DNA of 64,000 nucleotides, taken from NCBI GenBank assembly GCA_913056395.1, contig CAJXMG010000008.1:1-64000 (forward strand), read 5' to 3'. This stretch comes from an uncultured bacterium. Lineage in GTDB: Bacteria; Planctomycetota; UBA8108; UBA1146. Position 1 is the stretch's first letter. Every line of letters starts with the position of its first letter. Positions 51,368 to 59,384 of the stretch are shown here, in pieces. Under the pieces are notes generated by a model that saw only the letters and a list, made by a program, of their open reading frames with translations, made no database searches and was not told the origin of the DNA. Both the position numbers and the translations under genes were made by a program.

Positions 51368-52474
51368 ATGGAAGCTGGTATCGTTGGTTTGCCCAATGTA
51401 GGCAAATCCACATTGTTCAATGCGCTGACATCGGCGGGTGCCCATGCGGCGAACTACCCGTTTGCGACCATCGAGCCCAATGTGGGAGTGGTGCCGATTC
51501 CCGATCCGCGCCTGGCGACACTGGAAGAGCATATTCCGACCCAGAAGGTGATCCCCGCATCCCTGAAGATCGTGGATATCGCGGGTCTGGTGCGTGGAGC
51601 CAGTACCGGTGAGGGACTGGGTAACCAGTTCCTCAGTCACATCCGTGAAACCGATGCCATCGTTCAGGTCGTGCGTTGCTTCGAAGAAGCCCCCGGCGGC
51701 GAAGAGATCACCCACGTGGATGGCACCATCGATCCCCTGAGGGATATCGAAACCATCGAGATCGAATTGGTGCTCGCCGATTTGCAAACGGTGGAGGGAT
51801 CCCTCGAGAAGGCGAAACGTTCCGCACGCAGTCAGGAAGAAGAAGCGCTGTTGCGCCTGGAGCTTCTGGAGAAGTTGCATCCTGTTCTGGCAGAGGGGCG
51901 TCCTGCCCGCGAAGCGGACATCGGCAGTAACCCCAAGTCACCAGGACTGCTCAAGGGATTGGGACTGATCACCACCAAACCGCAGATGTTCGTGATGAAT
52001 GTCAGTGACGACGATGTTTTGGGCGAGGGCCCTCTGGCCCAGAAGGTGCGCGAGCTGGCGGAGGAGCGCGGCAGTGAAGCGGTTCCGGTTTGTGCCCGCA
52101 TCGAGGAAGAACTGTCGGAATTGGACGAAGCAGACCGGCTCGAGATGCTGACCGATTACGGCATGGATGAGCCGGCTTTGGCAAAACTGGCCCGGGCTGT
52201 CTATTCCCTGTTGGGACAGCAATCCTTCTACACCGCCGGCGAAAAAGAGATCCGCGCCTGGACGGTGCATCAGGGTGCTTTGGCTCCGGAAGCCGCGGGG
52301 GTCATCCATACCGATTTCCAACGCGGTTTCATTCGCGCAGAAATTTTCTCGGTCGCTGATCTTCAGGAATATGGCAGTGAGAAGTCAATCCGCGAAGCGG
52401 GCAAGTTGCGGGTGGAAGGCAAGGATTACGTCATGCAGGATGCGGACGTCTGCCACTTCCTGTTCAACGTCTGA
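51368..52474 (+). CDS. ychF: redox-related/ribosome-linked P-loop ATPase-GTPase YchF
   Basis: This 368-residue protein has the OBG/YchF order. GLPNVGKST (near 7) and the G2-type [13 protein letters not shown] come first, then G3 [20 protein letters not shown]. The NVSD block (near 218) takes the place of the Ras NKxD motif and is the known YchF change that favours ATP. The C-terminal TGS-like domain ends with the family tail [19 protein letters not shown]. It is universally conserved, ribosome-associated, and linked to oxidative stress control in some bacteria. AGGAGG is 6 nt before the ATG. It is followed by a small membrane-protein gene 14 nt later. Confidence 0.97.
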   Translation: MEAGIVGLPNVGKSTLFNALTSAGAHAANYPFATIEPNVGVVPIPDPRLATLEEHIPTQKVIPASLKIVDIAGLVRGASTGEGLGNQFLSHIRETDAIVQVVRCFEEAPGGEEITHVDGTIDPLRDIETIEIELVLADLQTVEGSLEKAKRSARSQEEEALLRLELLEKLHPVLAEGRPAREADIGSNPKSPGLLKGLGLITTKPQMFVMNVSDDDVLGEGPLAQKVRELAEERGSEAVPVCARIEEELSELDEADRLEMLTDYGMDEPALAKLARAVYSLLGQQSFYTAGEKEIRAWTVHQGALAPEAAGVIHTDFQRGFIRAEIFSVADLQEYGSEKSIREAGKLRVEGKDYVMQDADVCHFLFNV

Positions 52475-52488
52475 TTCGAGGACTGTCG

Positions 52489-52719
52489 ATGAATGAAGTC
52501 CCTGGTGTGTTTATGATCCTGTGGCTCACACTGAAGGGCAGGCGAGACGACGTCTTGGAGATGGCCGAATGGGTCTCCCAATCGAATGGCACCCTTTCCA
52601 CTCCAGTTCAATGGGCCATCAATTACGGGTATCAATTCTGGTTGCTGATTTTCGCCAGCATTCTGTTTGTTCTGTACAGGTTGCTGAGCAAAAGAAGAGA
52701 AACTGCGTCCGAAGGATGA
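52489..52719 (+). CDS. small single-pass membrane protein
   Basis: This 76-residue protein has one strong membrane helix (YQFWLLIFASILFVLYRLL, about residues 48-66) followed by a basic end (SKRRETASEG). The N-terminal half is soluble-like. AGGA lies upstream of the ATG. It starts 14 nt after the ychF stop, so it is probably in the same transcript. I do not recognise a family, and the gene is short enough that it could be spurious, although the ribosome site, the helix and spacing argue for it. Confidence 0.6.
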   Translation: MNEVPGVFMILWLTLKGRRDDVLEMAEWVSQSNGTLSTPVQWAINYGYQFWLLIFASILFVLYRLLSKRRETASEG

Positions 52720-52751
52720 ACGGGATCTCCCGTTCATCCGCTGCAGTGCGA

Positions 52752-53327
52752 TCAGGGTTCAGTCCGCTTGCGTCTCTGCCACCGGAACCAGCCGTAAGCA
52801 AGGCCTCCGACCAGCAGTATCGGCAGCAGAGGCTGTGTTGTTCTCCACGCTTTGATCGACAAGGAAGTGTTGTCCTGAACTTCACCGGGATTGGCGGATT
52901 TCTCAAGAATGGTGTATCCGTTGGGCGCGAGGACCGGGTAGACGGTGGTGCCGTCGTCCATTTTGGCCGCTGCTTCCAAGTGTGCCCGGACCCGATCACC
53001 GGTATCGGGGATGGGAAACTGACTGGGTCCGCAGAGGATCATCGTCGATCCATCAGTCGTGTTGAAGGTGGTGACGATCTCAGTCGCAGAAAGCTCACCT
53101 TTTTCCACTTTTGAAACGCGCATGCGAACCTGCCACAGGTAAATCCCGCTATTGGCATCGCTCGCCATCATCGCTTTTTCCATCGCCAGAATTTCGCCGA
53201 TTGCGATGATCTCAGAGGAAGCGACCAACTGTTCCGCTGAATACGGTGCCTTGCTCGCCTCGAGGGTGGGCGAGACCAGGGAAACCAGCAGTGCCAGAAT
53301 CAGGTAAACGCTTCGCTGAACCATCAT
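52752..53327 (-). CDS. exported membrane-anchored protein of unknown function
   Basis: This 191-residue protein has a signal sequence (VYLILALLVSLVSPTLEA) and a C-terminal helix (PLLPILLVGGLAYGWFRWQRR) with basic residues after it, so the middle part should face the periplasm. The central region (EIIAIGEILAMEKAM to MILCGPSQFPIPDTGDRVRAHL) looks like a small beta fold with a Cys. I do not recognise it. Its start overlaps the stop of the hydrolase gene as ATGA, so the two should be made together. Confidence 0.7.
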   Translation of the reverse strand: MMVQRSVYLILALLVSLVSPTLEASKAPYSAEQLVASSEIIAIGEILAMEKAMMASDANSGIYLWQVRMRVSKVEKGELSATEIVTTFNTTDGSTMILCGPSQFPIPDTGDRVRAHLEAAAKMDDGTTVYPVLAPNGYTILEKSANPGEVQDNTSLSIKAWRTTQPLLPILLVGGLAYGWFRWQRRKRTEP

Positions 53328-54622
53328 TCCTGCTTCATTCGGGTTCCGACCTGCTCCATCGATTTCATCTCCGTGCCATCTGGCAACACGCTGAACATGT
53401 CAAAGCGGAATTGATCTTCGGAGAGGATGGTTTCGACCGCCCGCATCTTTGAATCCAGACCAGTCATGGGATCGGTCAGTGTCCAGGTCCACTCGATCAC
53501 CGGAGGCATGTTGATCCCTCTCTCGGTTGTTTTCCCGATTCCCGTTGCAATGCCGGTACCAAAACTGTCGATCCAGGAAGAGACATACGATTTTTTGCCA
53601 TTATCAAATCCAATGAATCCCCGTGCTTCAAAGGGCATGCCGTTGTAGTCCATCGGCAGCACTCTCTGCAGCAGGTAGCGGCCACCCATCGTCAGCTCGT
53701 ATTCGGTGACCATCGTGGTTTCGACCGGTTCCTGATCGGGCGCCATCCACTGTCGATTTTGCATCTTCCAACGGCCGACACGCTGCTTCAGGAACTCATG
53801 CTCCTGACCCGGAGTCATGAACTCCATCCACTTTTGCATAGGATCGACAGCATCCGTCTTTGTTTTGGATTGCTCGAAGATCCACTCCCACAGTTCCATG
53901 TCGCCGTAAGTCTGTCTGAGTATGTTGTGTCCAGCACCCGGGTACTCGGTGTACTTCACATTTCCATCGACAGCCTTGAGAGCCTCGACCATGACTCTGG
54001 AGCGTTCTGCAGGAATGACGCGATCGTTTTCACCGTGGAAAACCCACGTCGGAACATCTTTGAATGCGGCAACAGAGGCAGGATCTCCCCCTCCACAAAG
54101 GGGAACCGCTGCGGCGAAGAGGTCTGGCCTTTTGGCGATGATGCCGAAGGTGCCGATCCCGCCCATCGACTGCCCGGTGACGTAAATGCGAGTGGGGTCG
54201 ATGGGAGAACTCTGAATCATGCCTTCGATCAGGGCGATCACATCGGGGTTCCTCTCCTGGCGATCGAGCCAGCGCTCCTCTTCCCAGGATCCCGGTTTCG
54301 CCCACACCGCTTGTCTGCCTGAAACGGGAGCGATGACAAAGCAGGGGAACTGTGCGCGCATCTCATCCTTGGCCAGCACATCCGCGGCCACCGACTTGCC
54401 ACCCCTTCCATGGAGAACGACGACGAGGGGGTACTTCTGATCGATCCTCAGGTTTTCGGGAATCATGATCTGGTAGGAAAGGGCTCCGCCATCCGGGTTG
54501 GTGTAATAAGCCTGTTTGAAGTAGGGGCTGCTGACCGGGACATCCTGTGCACTGATCAACAGGGGAGATCCAAGAAGGCACAAGCACATCATCACGATAA
54601 AAAAGGATGACACTGGTTTCAT
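53324..54622 (-). CDS. secreted alpha/beta hydrolase fused to a DUF1579-like domain
   Basis: This 432-residue protein has a signal peptide (FIVMMCLCLLGSPLLISAQ) and an esterase-type alpha/beta hydrolase. The nucleophile Ser is in GQSMGGIGT near 160, an Asp region in FHGENDRVIP and the His in YPGAGHNIL near 230. The oxyanion loop HGRGG lies near 60. After about 270 the chain continues in a second domain (GRWKMQNRQWMAPDQEP to GTRMKQE) matching the general pattern of DUF1579, a lipocalin-like fold. The hydrolase part is like PHB depolymerase or LpqC-type esterases. The ATG at 54622 has AAGGAT 7 nt before. It sits 38 nt after the amidase gene and overlaps the next gene by four bases. Confidence 0.85.
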   Translation of the reverse strand: MKPVSSFFIVMMCLCLLGSPLLISAQDVPVSSPYFKQAYYTNPDGGALSYQIMIPENLRIDQKYPLVVVLHGRGGKSVAADVLAKDEMRAQFPCFVIAPVSGRQAVWAKPGSWEEERWLDRQERNPDVIALIEGMIQSSPIDPTRIYVTGQSMGGIGTFGIIAKRPDLFAAAVPLCGGGDPASVAAFKDVPTWVFHGENDRVIPAERSRVMVEALKAVDGNVKYTEYPGAGHNILRQTYGDMELWEWIFEQSKTKTDAVDPMQKWMEFMTPGQEHEFLKQRVGRWKMQNRQWMAPDQEPVETTMVTEYELTMGGRYLLQRVLPMDYNGMPFEARGFIGFDNGKKSYVSSWIDSFGTGIATGIGKTTERGINMPPVIEWTWTLTDPMTGLDSKMRAVETILSEDQFRFDMFSVLPDGTEMKSMEQVGTRMKQE

Positions 54623-54660
54623 TTCACGATCCTTATCAAGCTCGGGTATGGACACCCCAT

Positions 54661-56301
54661 TCATTTTCCGGAGTCTTCCAGTGGTTTCAATGGGGGCCTC
54701 TGCTCGTGAAAATCGCCCAATTCCTGCCAGGCTCTGCCAAGAGCGATCAATCGGGATTCGTCGAAGAGTTGTCCGTTGAAAGTCAGCGATACCGGCATGC
54801 CATCCCGGAAGCCACAGGGGGCGACCAGAGCGGGGTGCCCGGTCAGATTGGTGATCCCCAGAGTTTCAAAGTTTCCTGCGGGTGAGACAAACGCAACAAG
54901 GTCCCGGAAGGTCTCTGCGATCTCACGCATCAACAGGGTACGAATTCTCTGGGCGCGGATGTAGTCGACGGCGGGAATCAGTCGTGCCACGCGGAAGGTG
55001 TTGGGCCATGCGTTGGGGCCCTGTTCGACCAACTTGTCATCCAGATTGCTGCGGGTCAGATCATCGAAAGCGGCGGCACATTCGGCGAAGAGGATGATCA
55101 TCATTGGCCACACGGGATATTTCGGTAACTGAACCTCTACCAGTTCCACACCCAGTTCACGCAACTGTTCCAGGGCCGCCTGGTGTTTGGGACTGTTTTC
55201 AAAATGGGAAGGGGAATAGCCGACCTTCCAGCCTCGAACATCGGTTCTTCCGGGAATTGCAAAGTCGGTGGTGACCGCCGCGAGATCCTTGCCATCCGCT
55301 CCGTGAATGGCGTCGAGAACAAACGCGGTATCCTGCAGGGTTCTGCACATCGGTCCGAGCTTGTCCATCGTCCACGAGAGTGCCATCGCACCGGTGCGCG
55401 AGACTCTTCCGAAGGTGGGTCTCAGGGATGAATTTCCGCACAGGGTCGATGGGCTGACGATGGAACCGAGGGTTTCCGATCCGATAGCAAAGGGGAGTGC
55501 ACCCGCCGCCACGGCAGCAGCAGAACCGGCGGAGGACCCGCTTGAGCCGACAGCGGTGTTCCAGGGGGACCGGGTTTTCCCGCCGTACCACACATCACCC
55601 ATTGCGAGAGCACCGAGGGTCGTTTTGGCGATGAGAACCGCACCCGCGGATTCCAACTTCTTCACGACGGCAGCGTCGTTTTCGATCCTCTGGTCCTTGA
55701 AGGGGTTGGCTCCCCAGGTGGTTTTTGTTCCGCGCACAGCGCAGAGATCCTTGAGCCCATAGGGGATTCCATGCAAGGGTCCGCGCCAGCGTCCCTGAGC
55801 CAACTCTTCATCCCTTTGCTGTGCCTGAGTCAGGGCGATCTTCTCGGTGAAGGAGGTGACGCAAAACAGGGTTTTGTCGACCTCTTTCAGGCGTTCGAGA
55901 AACAGCTCGGTCAGTTCAAGGGACGTTACCTGACGATTCTTCAGCAATGCCGAAAGTGTCGGAATGTCTGCCCAATAGAGGTCTTGCAGATTTTCAGGTC
56001 GCAGGGCATTCGGTAACGGATCCTGCTTTGCCACCCGGGAGGATCTGTTTCCCTGTTGCAAGGGCATGAAGATGGTTGCAGGTGCAATTCCGTTTTCGAG
56101 TTCGACTCCGCGCAAGACCTCGAAAGAAGCGATGTTGTCGGTCGCCCATGGCAGCAGTTGGGCCAGCTCTTCATCAGTCATCGACAGTCCGGCAAATTTC
56201 ATGGCGGATTGAATCGGCTCGAGATCATTGCCCGGTTTTGAATCCGCAGGATCTTGCGGGGTCCAACCCAATAGGGCTGTTACCAACACAGTCAGGATCA
56301 T
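54661..56301 (-). CDS. secreted amidase-signature-family hydrolase
   Basis: This 546-residue protein has an export signal (MILTVLVTALLGWT). An N-terminal extension of about 90 residues precedes an amidase core. The catalytic Lys is in GIPYGLKDLCAV near 215, the cis-Ser in VGSSGSSAGSAAAVAAG near 295 and the nucleophile Ser in FAIGSETLGSIVSPS near 310, so the Ser-cisSer-Lys triad is complete. Such enzymes cleave amides, from GatA to indoleacetamide or peptide amidases; an exported one is more likely to act on outside substrates. The ATG at 56301 overlaps the upstream stop (ATGA) and has AAAGGAA upstream. It is part of a minus-strand run with the hydrolase and the NUDIX gene. Confidence 0.92.
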   Translation of the reverse strand: MILTVLVTALLGWTPQDPADSKPGNDLEPIQSAMKFAGLSMTDEELAQLLPWATDNIASFEVLRGVELENGIAPATIFMPLQQGNRSSRVAKQDPLPNALRPENLQDLYWADIPTLSALLKNRQVTSLELTELFLERLKEVDKTLFCVTSFTEKIALTQAQQRDEELAQGRWRGPLHGIPYGLKDLCAVRGTKTTWGANPFKDQRIENDAAVVKKLESAGAVLIAKTTLGALAMGDVWYGGKTRSPWNTAVGSSGSSAGSAAAVAAGALPFAIGSETLGSIVSPSTLCGNSSLRPTFGRVSRTGAMALSWTMDKLGPMCRTLQDTAFVLDAIHGADGKDLAAVTTDFAIPGRTDVRGWKVGYSPSHFENSPKHQAALEQLRELGVELVEVQLPKYPVWPMMIILFAECAAAFDDLTRSNLDDKLVEQGPNAWPNTFRVARLIPAVDYIRAQRIRTLLMREIAETFRDLVAFVSPAGNFETLGITNLTGHPALVAPCGFRDGMPVSLTFNGQLFDESRLIALGRAWQELGDFHEQRPPLKPLEDSGK

Positions 56302-57104
56302 CGGTTTTTCCTTTCTTCGAGTGCGAGAAGCTCCAGCAATCGGGTTTCGATTTGTTGCCACTCCACGGGGTCTCCGGAAATCGCAATCGCGGGAGATCTC
56401 TCGGGAATGGGCTTCATGTCGTTGGAAATTATATCCGCAGGTATCAGTCGAAGAACAGGGGGGCCCAATCTCACTGTCAGTTCTTCCGAGAGGGAGATCA
56501 GATCCGTTTCGGGAAAGATCACACTGACCGGAAAGGAGTGAAGGTCCCACCATTGGCGAAAGAGGGGCAGTTGGTCCTCCTGGAGCCGGGTCGAGCAGAC
56601 GATGACCGCATGCTGGGAGAGTTGGAGCAGTCCGTCGAGAACCGGCGTGTGGGGCAGGGGGGGGTCATCTGTTCCGAGTGAACTCCAGGGGCGATCGGCG
56701 ATGAAGGGATCGATGTCGACGGCAATCCACGGTGATTGGGGATCGAGGATGGTGAGGGTGCCGTTGGAGATGGCCGCAGGGGCTTCACCGGTGGCGGGCA
56801 GAGCGGACCACAGATGCATTCCGTGGGATCCCACCCCTTCCGGAATCGCAACACGAGTCTGCATGCGACCGTTCTTTACGGCGACCGGCGTCGGAGGAAC
56901 CAGGCCCGGAGCAGTGGTGGCGATGCGCACGCGATAACCGTCTTTGAGAGGGACCACTGCTTGCAGATCGATGAAGTGGGTGTTGCGGGTGATGGCATCC
57001 CGGGCAATCCAGACCGGTGCTGGCTGATTCGACAGGAACATCATGAAGGTGAGCCCGGCAGCCCAGGCAATCAGAAGGAATCGGATCCAGCGACTCGCAG
57101 GCAT
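56298..57104 (-). CDS. single-pass membrane protein, possibly a degenerate LNS2/HAD-like domain
   Basis: This 268-residue protein has one N-terminal helix (WIRFLLIAWAAGLTFMMFL). Two regions follow: a beta-rich part with PVAVKNGRMQTRVAIPEG, and a part with WIAVDIDPFIAD, then HAVIVCSTRLQEDQLPLFRQWW and PVSVIFPETD. The last pattern resembles the DxDG, TaR and domain-end blocks of lipin/LNS2-type HAD phosphatases, but the DxDG is DIDP and the other acids are not clear, so catalysis is doubtful. The link is weak, and the function is unknown. The ATG at 57104 has GGAAG upstream. The end overlaps the amidase start. Confidence 0.55.
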   Translation of the reverse strand: MPASRWIRFLLIAWAAGLTFMMFLSNQPAPVWIARDAITRNTHFIDLQAVVPLKDGYRVRIATTAPGLVPPTPVAVKNGRMQTRVAIPEGVGSHGMHLWSALPATGEAPAAISNGTLTILDPQSPWIAVDIDPFIADRPWSSLGTDDPPLPHTPVLDGLLQLSQHAVIVCSTRLQEDQLPLFRQWWDLHSFPVSVIFPETDLISLSEELTVRLGPPVLRLIPADIISNDMKPIPERSPAIAISGDPVEWQQIETRLLELLALEERKNR

Positions 57105-57115
57105 GTTGCTTCCGC

Positions 57116-57796
57116 TCAATCCTGTGAAAGGTCTTTCCCGGACAGAAGCGGCCAGGACTGCAGGTCGGACAGATCGTAGTTGTCGATGTCGAGGGGCGAT
57201 CCCTGTTTGTTCCAGGCAAGAGTTCCACGATGGAATCGCCCTTGTCCCAGAGCCCGGTCCTCCATGCGCAAACGCAAGCTCCAGTGGGTCACCGGGAATG
57301 CCAATTCATCCCAGGGGATCTCGGAATAATTGAACCAGCGCACTTCGAGGCTTTCGGGACCCGCTTCAAACTCGTCCGATTTCATCTTTGCCAGATATTT
57401 GACATGAATCTGGCCGATACGGGTCAGGTCGATGGAGACGAGGGGCTGCACCACTTCCACCTTCGCCCGCGCCTCTTCCCATGTTTCGCGGATGGCGCCG
57501 TCGACGGTGGATTCACCGACTTCCAGGAAGCCGGCGGGGGGTGTCCATTTGCCATGGGCCGGTTCGATGGCGCGTCGGCAGAGAAGGATGCGATCTCCCG
57601 ATTCGATCACGGTACCGACCACCACCCGGGGATTGATGTAATGAATGTTGCCACAGGAAGTGCAGACTCCCCGGGGACGGTCTTCCCCATCCGGGATCTT
57701 GTGGGTCAGGGTTTCCCCACACTGGTGACAGAATTTGGGATCCGGGTCGATCAATGGGCCTCGATTTCCATGCCATGAAGGTGGCAGAGAGCCCAC
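57116..57796 (-). CDS. NUDIX hydrolase with N-terminal zinc ribbon
   Basis: This protein of about 226 residues has a Cys-x2-Cys pair (FCHQC) and a second pair (VCTSC) near 22-48 that form a zinc ribbon. The NUDIX box follows (GFLEVGESTVDGAIRETWEEA near 89-110), with the metal-binding Glu residues in place. Pairing a ribbon with a NUDIX domain is seen in NADH pyrophosphatase NudC and relatives. The box G-x5-E-x7-R-E-x2-E-E is intact. NudC-like proteins act on NAD(H) or NAD-capped RNA; that is an inference. The start is uncertain: a GTG at 57796 is the longest, and a TTG in frame lies 42 nt inside. It diverges from the sulfatase gene. Confidence 0.87.
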   Translation of the reverse strand: MGSLPPSWHGNRGPLIDPDPKFCHQCGETLTHKIPDGEDRPRGVCTSCGNIHYINPRVVVGTVIESGDRILLCRRAIEPAHGKWTPPAGFLEVGESTVDGAIRETWEEARAKVEVVQPLVSIDLTRIGQIHVKYLAKMKSDEFEAGPESLEVRWFNYSEIPWDELAFPVTHWSLRLRMEDRALGQGRFHRGTLAWNKQGSPLDIDNYDLSDLQSWPLLSGKDLSQD

Positions 57797-57914
57797 TCCG
57801 AGGCAAGGAGTCCAATGGCTGACAGAGAGGAATGGTCACAAACGGTGGCGGGGTTTCCGGTTGGACAAGGGTCGAGATGCCTGTCTAATTTGGCCCATCT
57901 GAAGAGGGGGAGCG

Positions 57915-59285
57915 ATGAAGCTTTCGAGATCACTGCTGGGCCTGATGTCGTGCCTGATCCTGGGGGGTTGTGCACAGATTCCTCAAAAGAGTGAATCTTC
58001 TCCGCCATCGGTGATTCTCGTCTTGGCAGACGATCTGGGCTGGGCAGATATCTCCTGTCAGGGAAGTGCGTGGGCGACCCCCGCCATCGACCAGCTGGCA
58101 GCTGAAGGGGTACGACTGACGAGGGCTTATTCCAATGGACCCAATTGTGCACCGAGTCGTGCCTGTCTGATGACGGGACTCGATGTCGCTGAGCATGGAG
58201 TTTTCACGGTGGCCCCCGCGGCTCGCGGCAAAAAAGAGAATCGCAAACTGATTCCGCCGAAAACCCGCCGCACCCTCGAGGATGATGAGATCACCATCGC
58301 CGAGATGCTCAAGGACAGCGGTTATCGCAGTGCGCATATCGGCAAGTGGCACCTGGGTGATGATCCCCGCTCACAGGGATTTGATGTCTCCATCGCCGGT
58401 GATCGCCGCGGTCACCCCAAGACACACCTGGCACCGTGGAAGTTGCCCCATCTTCCGGAGCAGGAGGATGGGACCGAGTTGGCGGATGCGCTGACCGACC
58501 ACGCCATCGACTTTATCCGTGAGTGTGGAGACCAGCCGTATCTGCTGGTTCTGTCGCATTACGCCGTGCACACACCGGTTCAGGTTTCCGAAGCAGCTCT
58601 GAAAAGGTGGCAGAAGATCTGGCCTGAAGGGACGCGGAGACAGCAGAAATATGCAGCCCTCGTCGAGAGTGTGGATCGATCGGTCAGTCGGTTGATGGAT
58701 GAAGTGCGAGCAGCTGGCGAAGGCCGCGAGACGGTCATCCTCTTCACCAGCGACAATGGTGGTCTGGAAGGCTTTACCGATAACGGACCCCTCCGCGGTG
58801 GCAAGGGCATGCTCTACGAGGGGGGAATTCGCGTACCGATGATTGTGTGGGGCGAACGCATCCCGGGGGGAAGAGTGAACACTCAGGACCCGGTTCAGCT
58901 GACCGATCTGGTGCCGACCCTTCTGGAGTGGTCGAGAACCCGGGCTCCGGAATCGTTGCCCCTGGCGGGAACCAGCCTCGTCTCCCTGTTGGAAGATGGG
59001 ACTCCTCTTCCGCAGAGGGATCTCTATTGGCACTTCCCCGCCTACCTGTCCGGTGCAGCCAAGCGTCATGGACTTTGGAGAACCACCCCGGTCTCCGCCA
59101 TCATGCGGGGGGATGACAAATTGCTGGAGTTCTTCGAGTCGGGAGAACGGCAACTGTATGACCTCTCCGACGTGTCAGAGGAGAGGAATCTTTCAGAGGA
59201 GCGACCTGAACAAGCCCTGAATCTGCATCAACGCCTGATTCGCTGGCGTGAAGATCGCAAAATGCCCATGCCATCCACCCCCTGA
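57915..59285 (+). CDS. Cys-type sulfatase, lipoprotein
   Basis: This 456-residue protein has a lipoprotein signal (LMSCLILGGC, lipobox Cys near residue 19). The sulfatase core follows, with the metal-binding Asp pair in ILVLADDLGWAD near 35, the active-site motif NCAPSRACLMTGL near 77 (C-x-P-x-R, Cys to formylglycine) and GKWHLG near 141. HYAVHTP and FTSDNGGLEG complete the core. It is related to the sulfatase at 12099-13652 but is lipid-anchored and about 60 residues shorter. Expected to remove sulfate esters outside the cytoplasm. Start at 57915 has AGAGGGGGAG upstream. No sulfatase-modifying enzyme is in the window. Confidence 0.94.
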   Translation: MKLSRSLLGLMSCLILGGCAQIPQKSESSPPSVILVLADDLGWADISCQGSAWATPAIDQLAAEGVRLTRAYSNGPNCAPSRACLMTGLDVAEHGVFTVAPAARGKKENRKLIPPKTRRTLEDDEITIAEMLKDSGYRSAHIGKWHLGDDPRSQGFDVSIAGDRRGHPKTHLAPWKLPHLPEQEDGTELADALTDHAIDFIRECGDQPYLLVLSHYAVHTPVQVSEAALKRWQKIWPEGTRRQQKYAALVESVDRSVSRLMDEVRAAGEGRETVILFTSDNGGLEGFTDNGPLRGGKGMLYEGGIRVPMIVWGERIPGGRVNTQDPVQLTDLVPTLLEWSRTRAPESLPLAGTSLVSLLEDGTPLPQRDLYWHFPAYLSGAAKRHGLWRTTPVSAIMRGDDKLLEFFESGERQLYDLSDVSEERNLSEERPEQALNLHQRLIRWREDRKMPMPSTP

Positions 59286-59384
59286 GGGGGCTGTTCGCTC
59301 GACAACACCGCTCTCAGGGTGGATTCTTGATCAGGATAAAGGCCACCCCATTTCGGGATTCACCCGACAGGATCAGGAGAGCGC

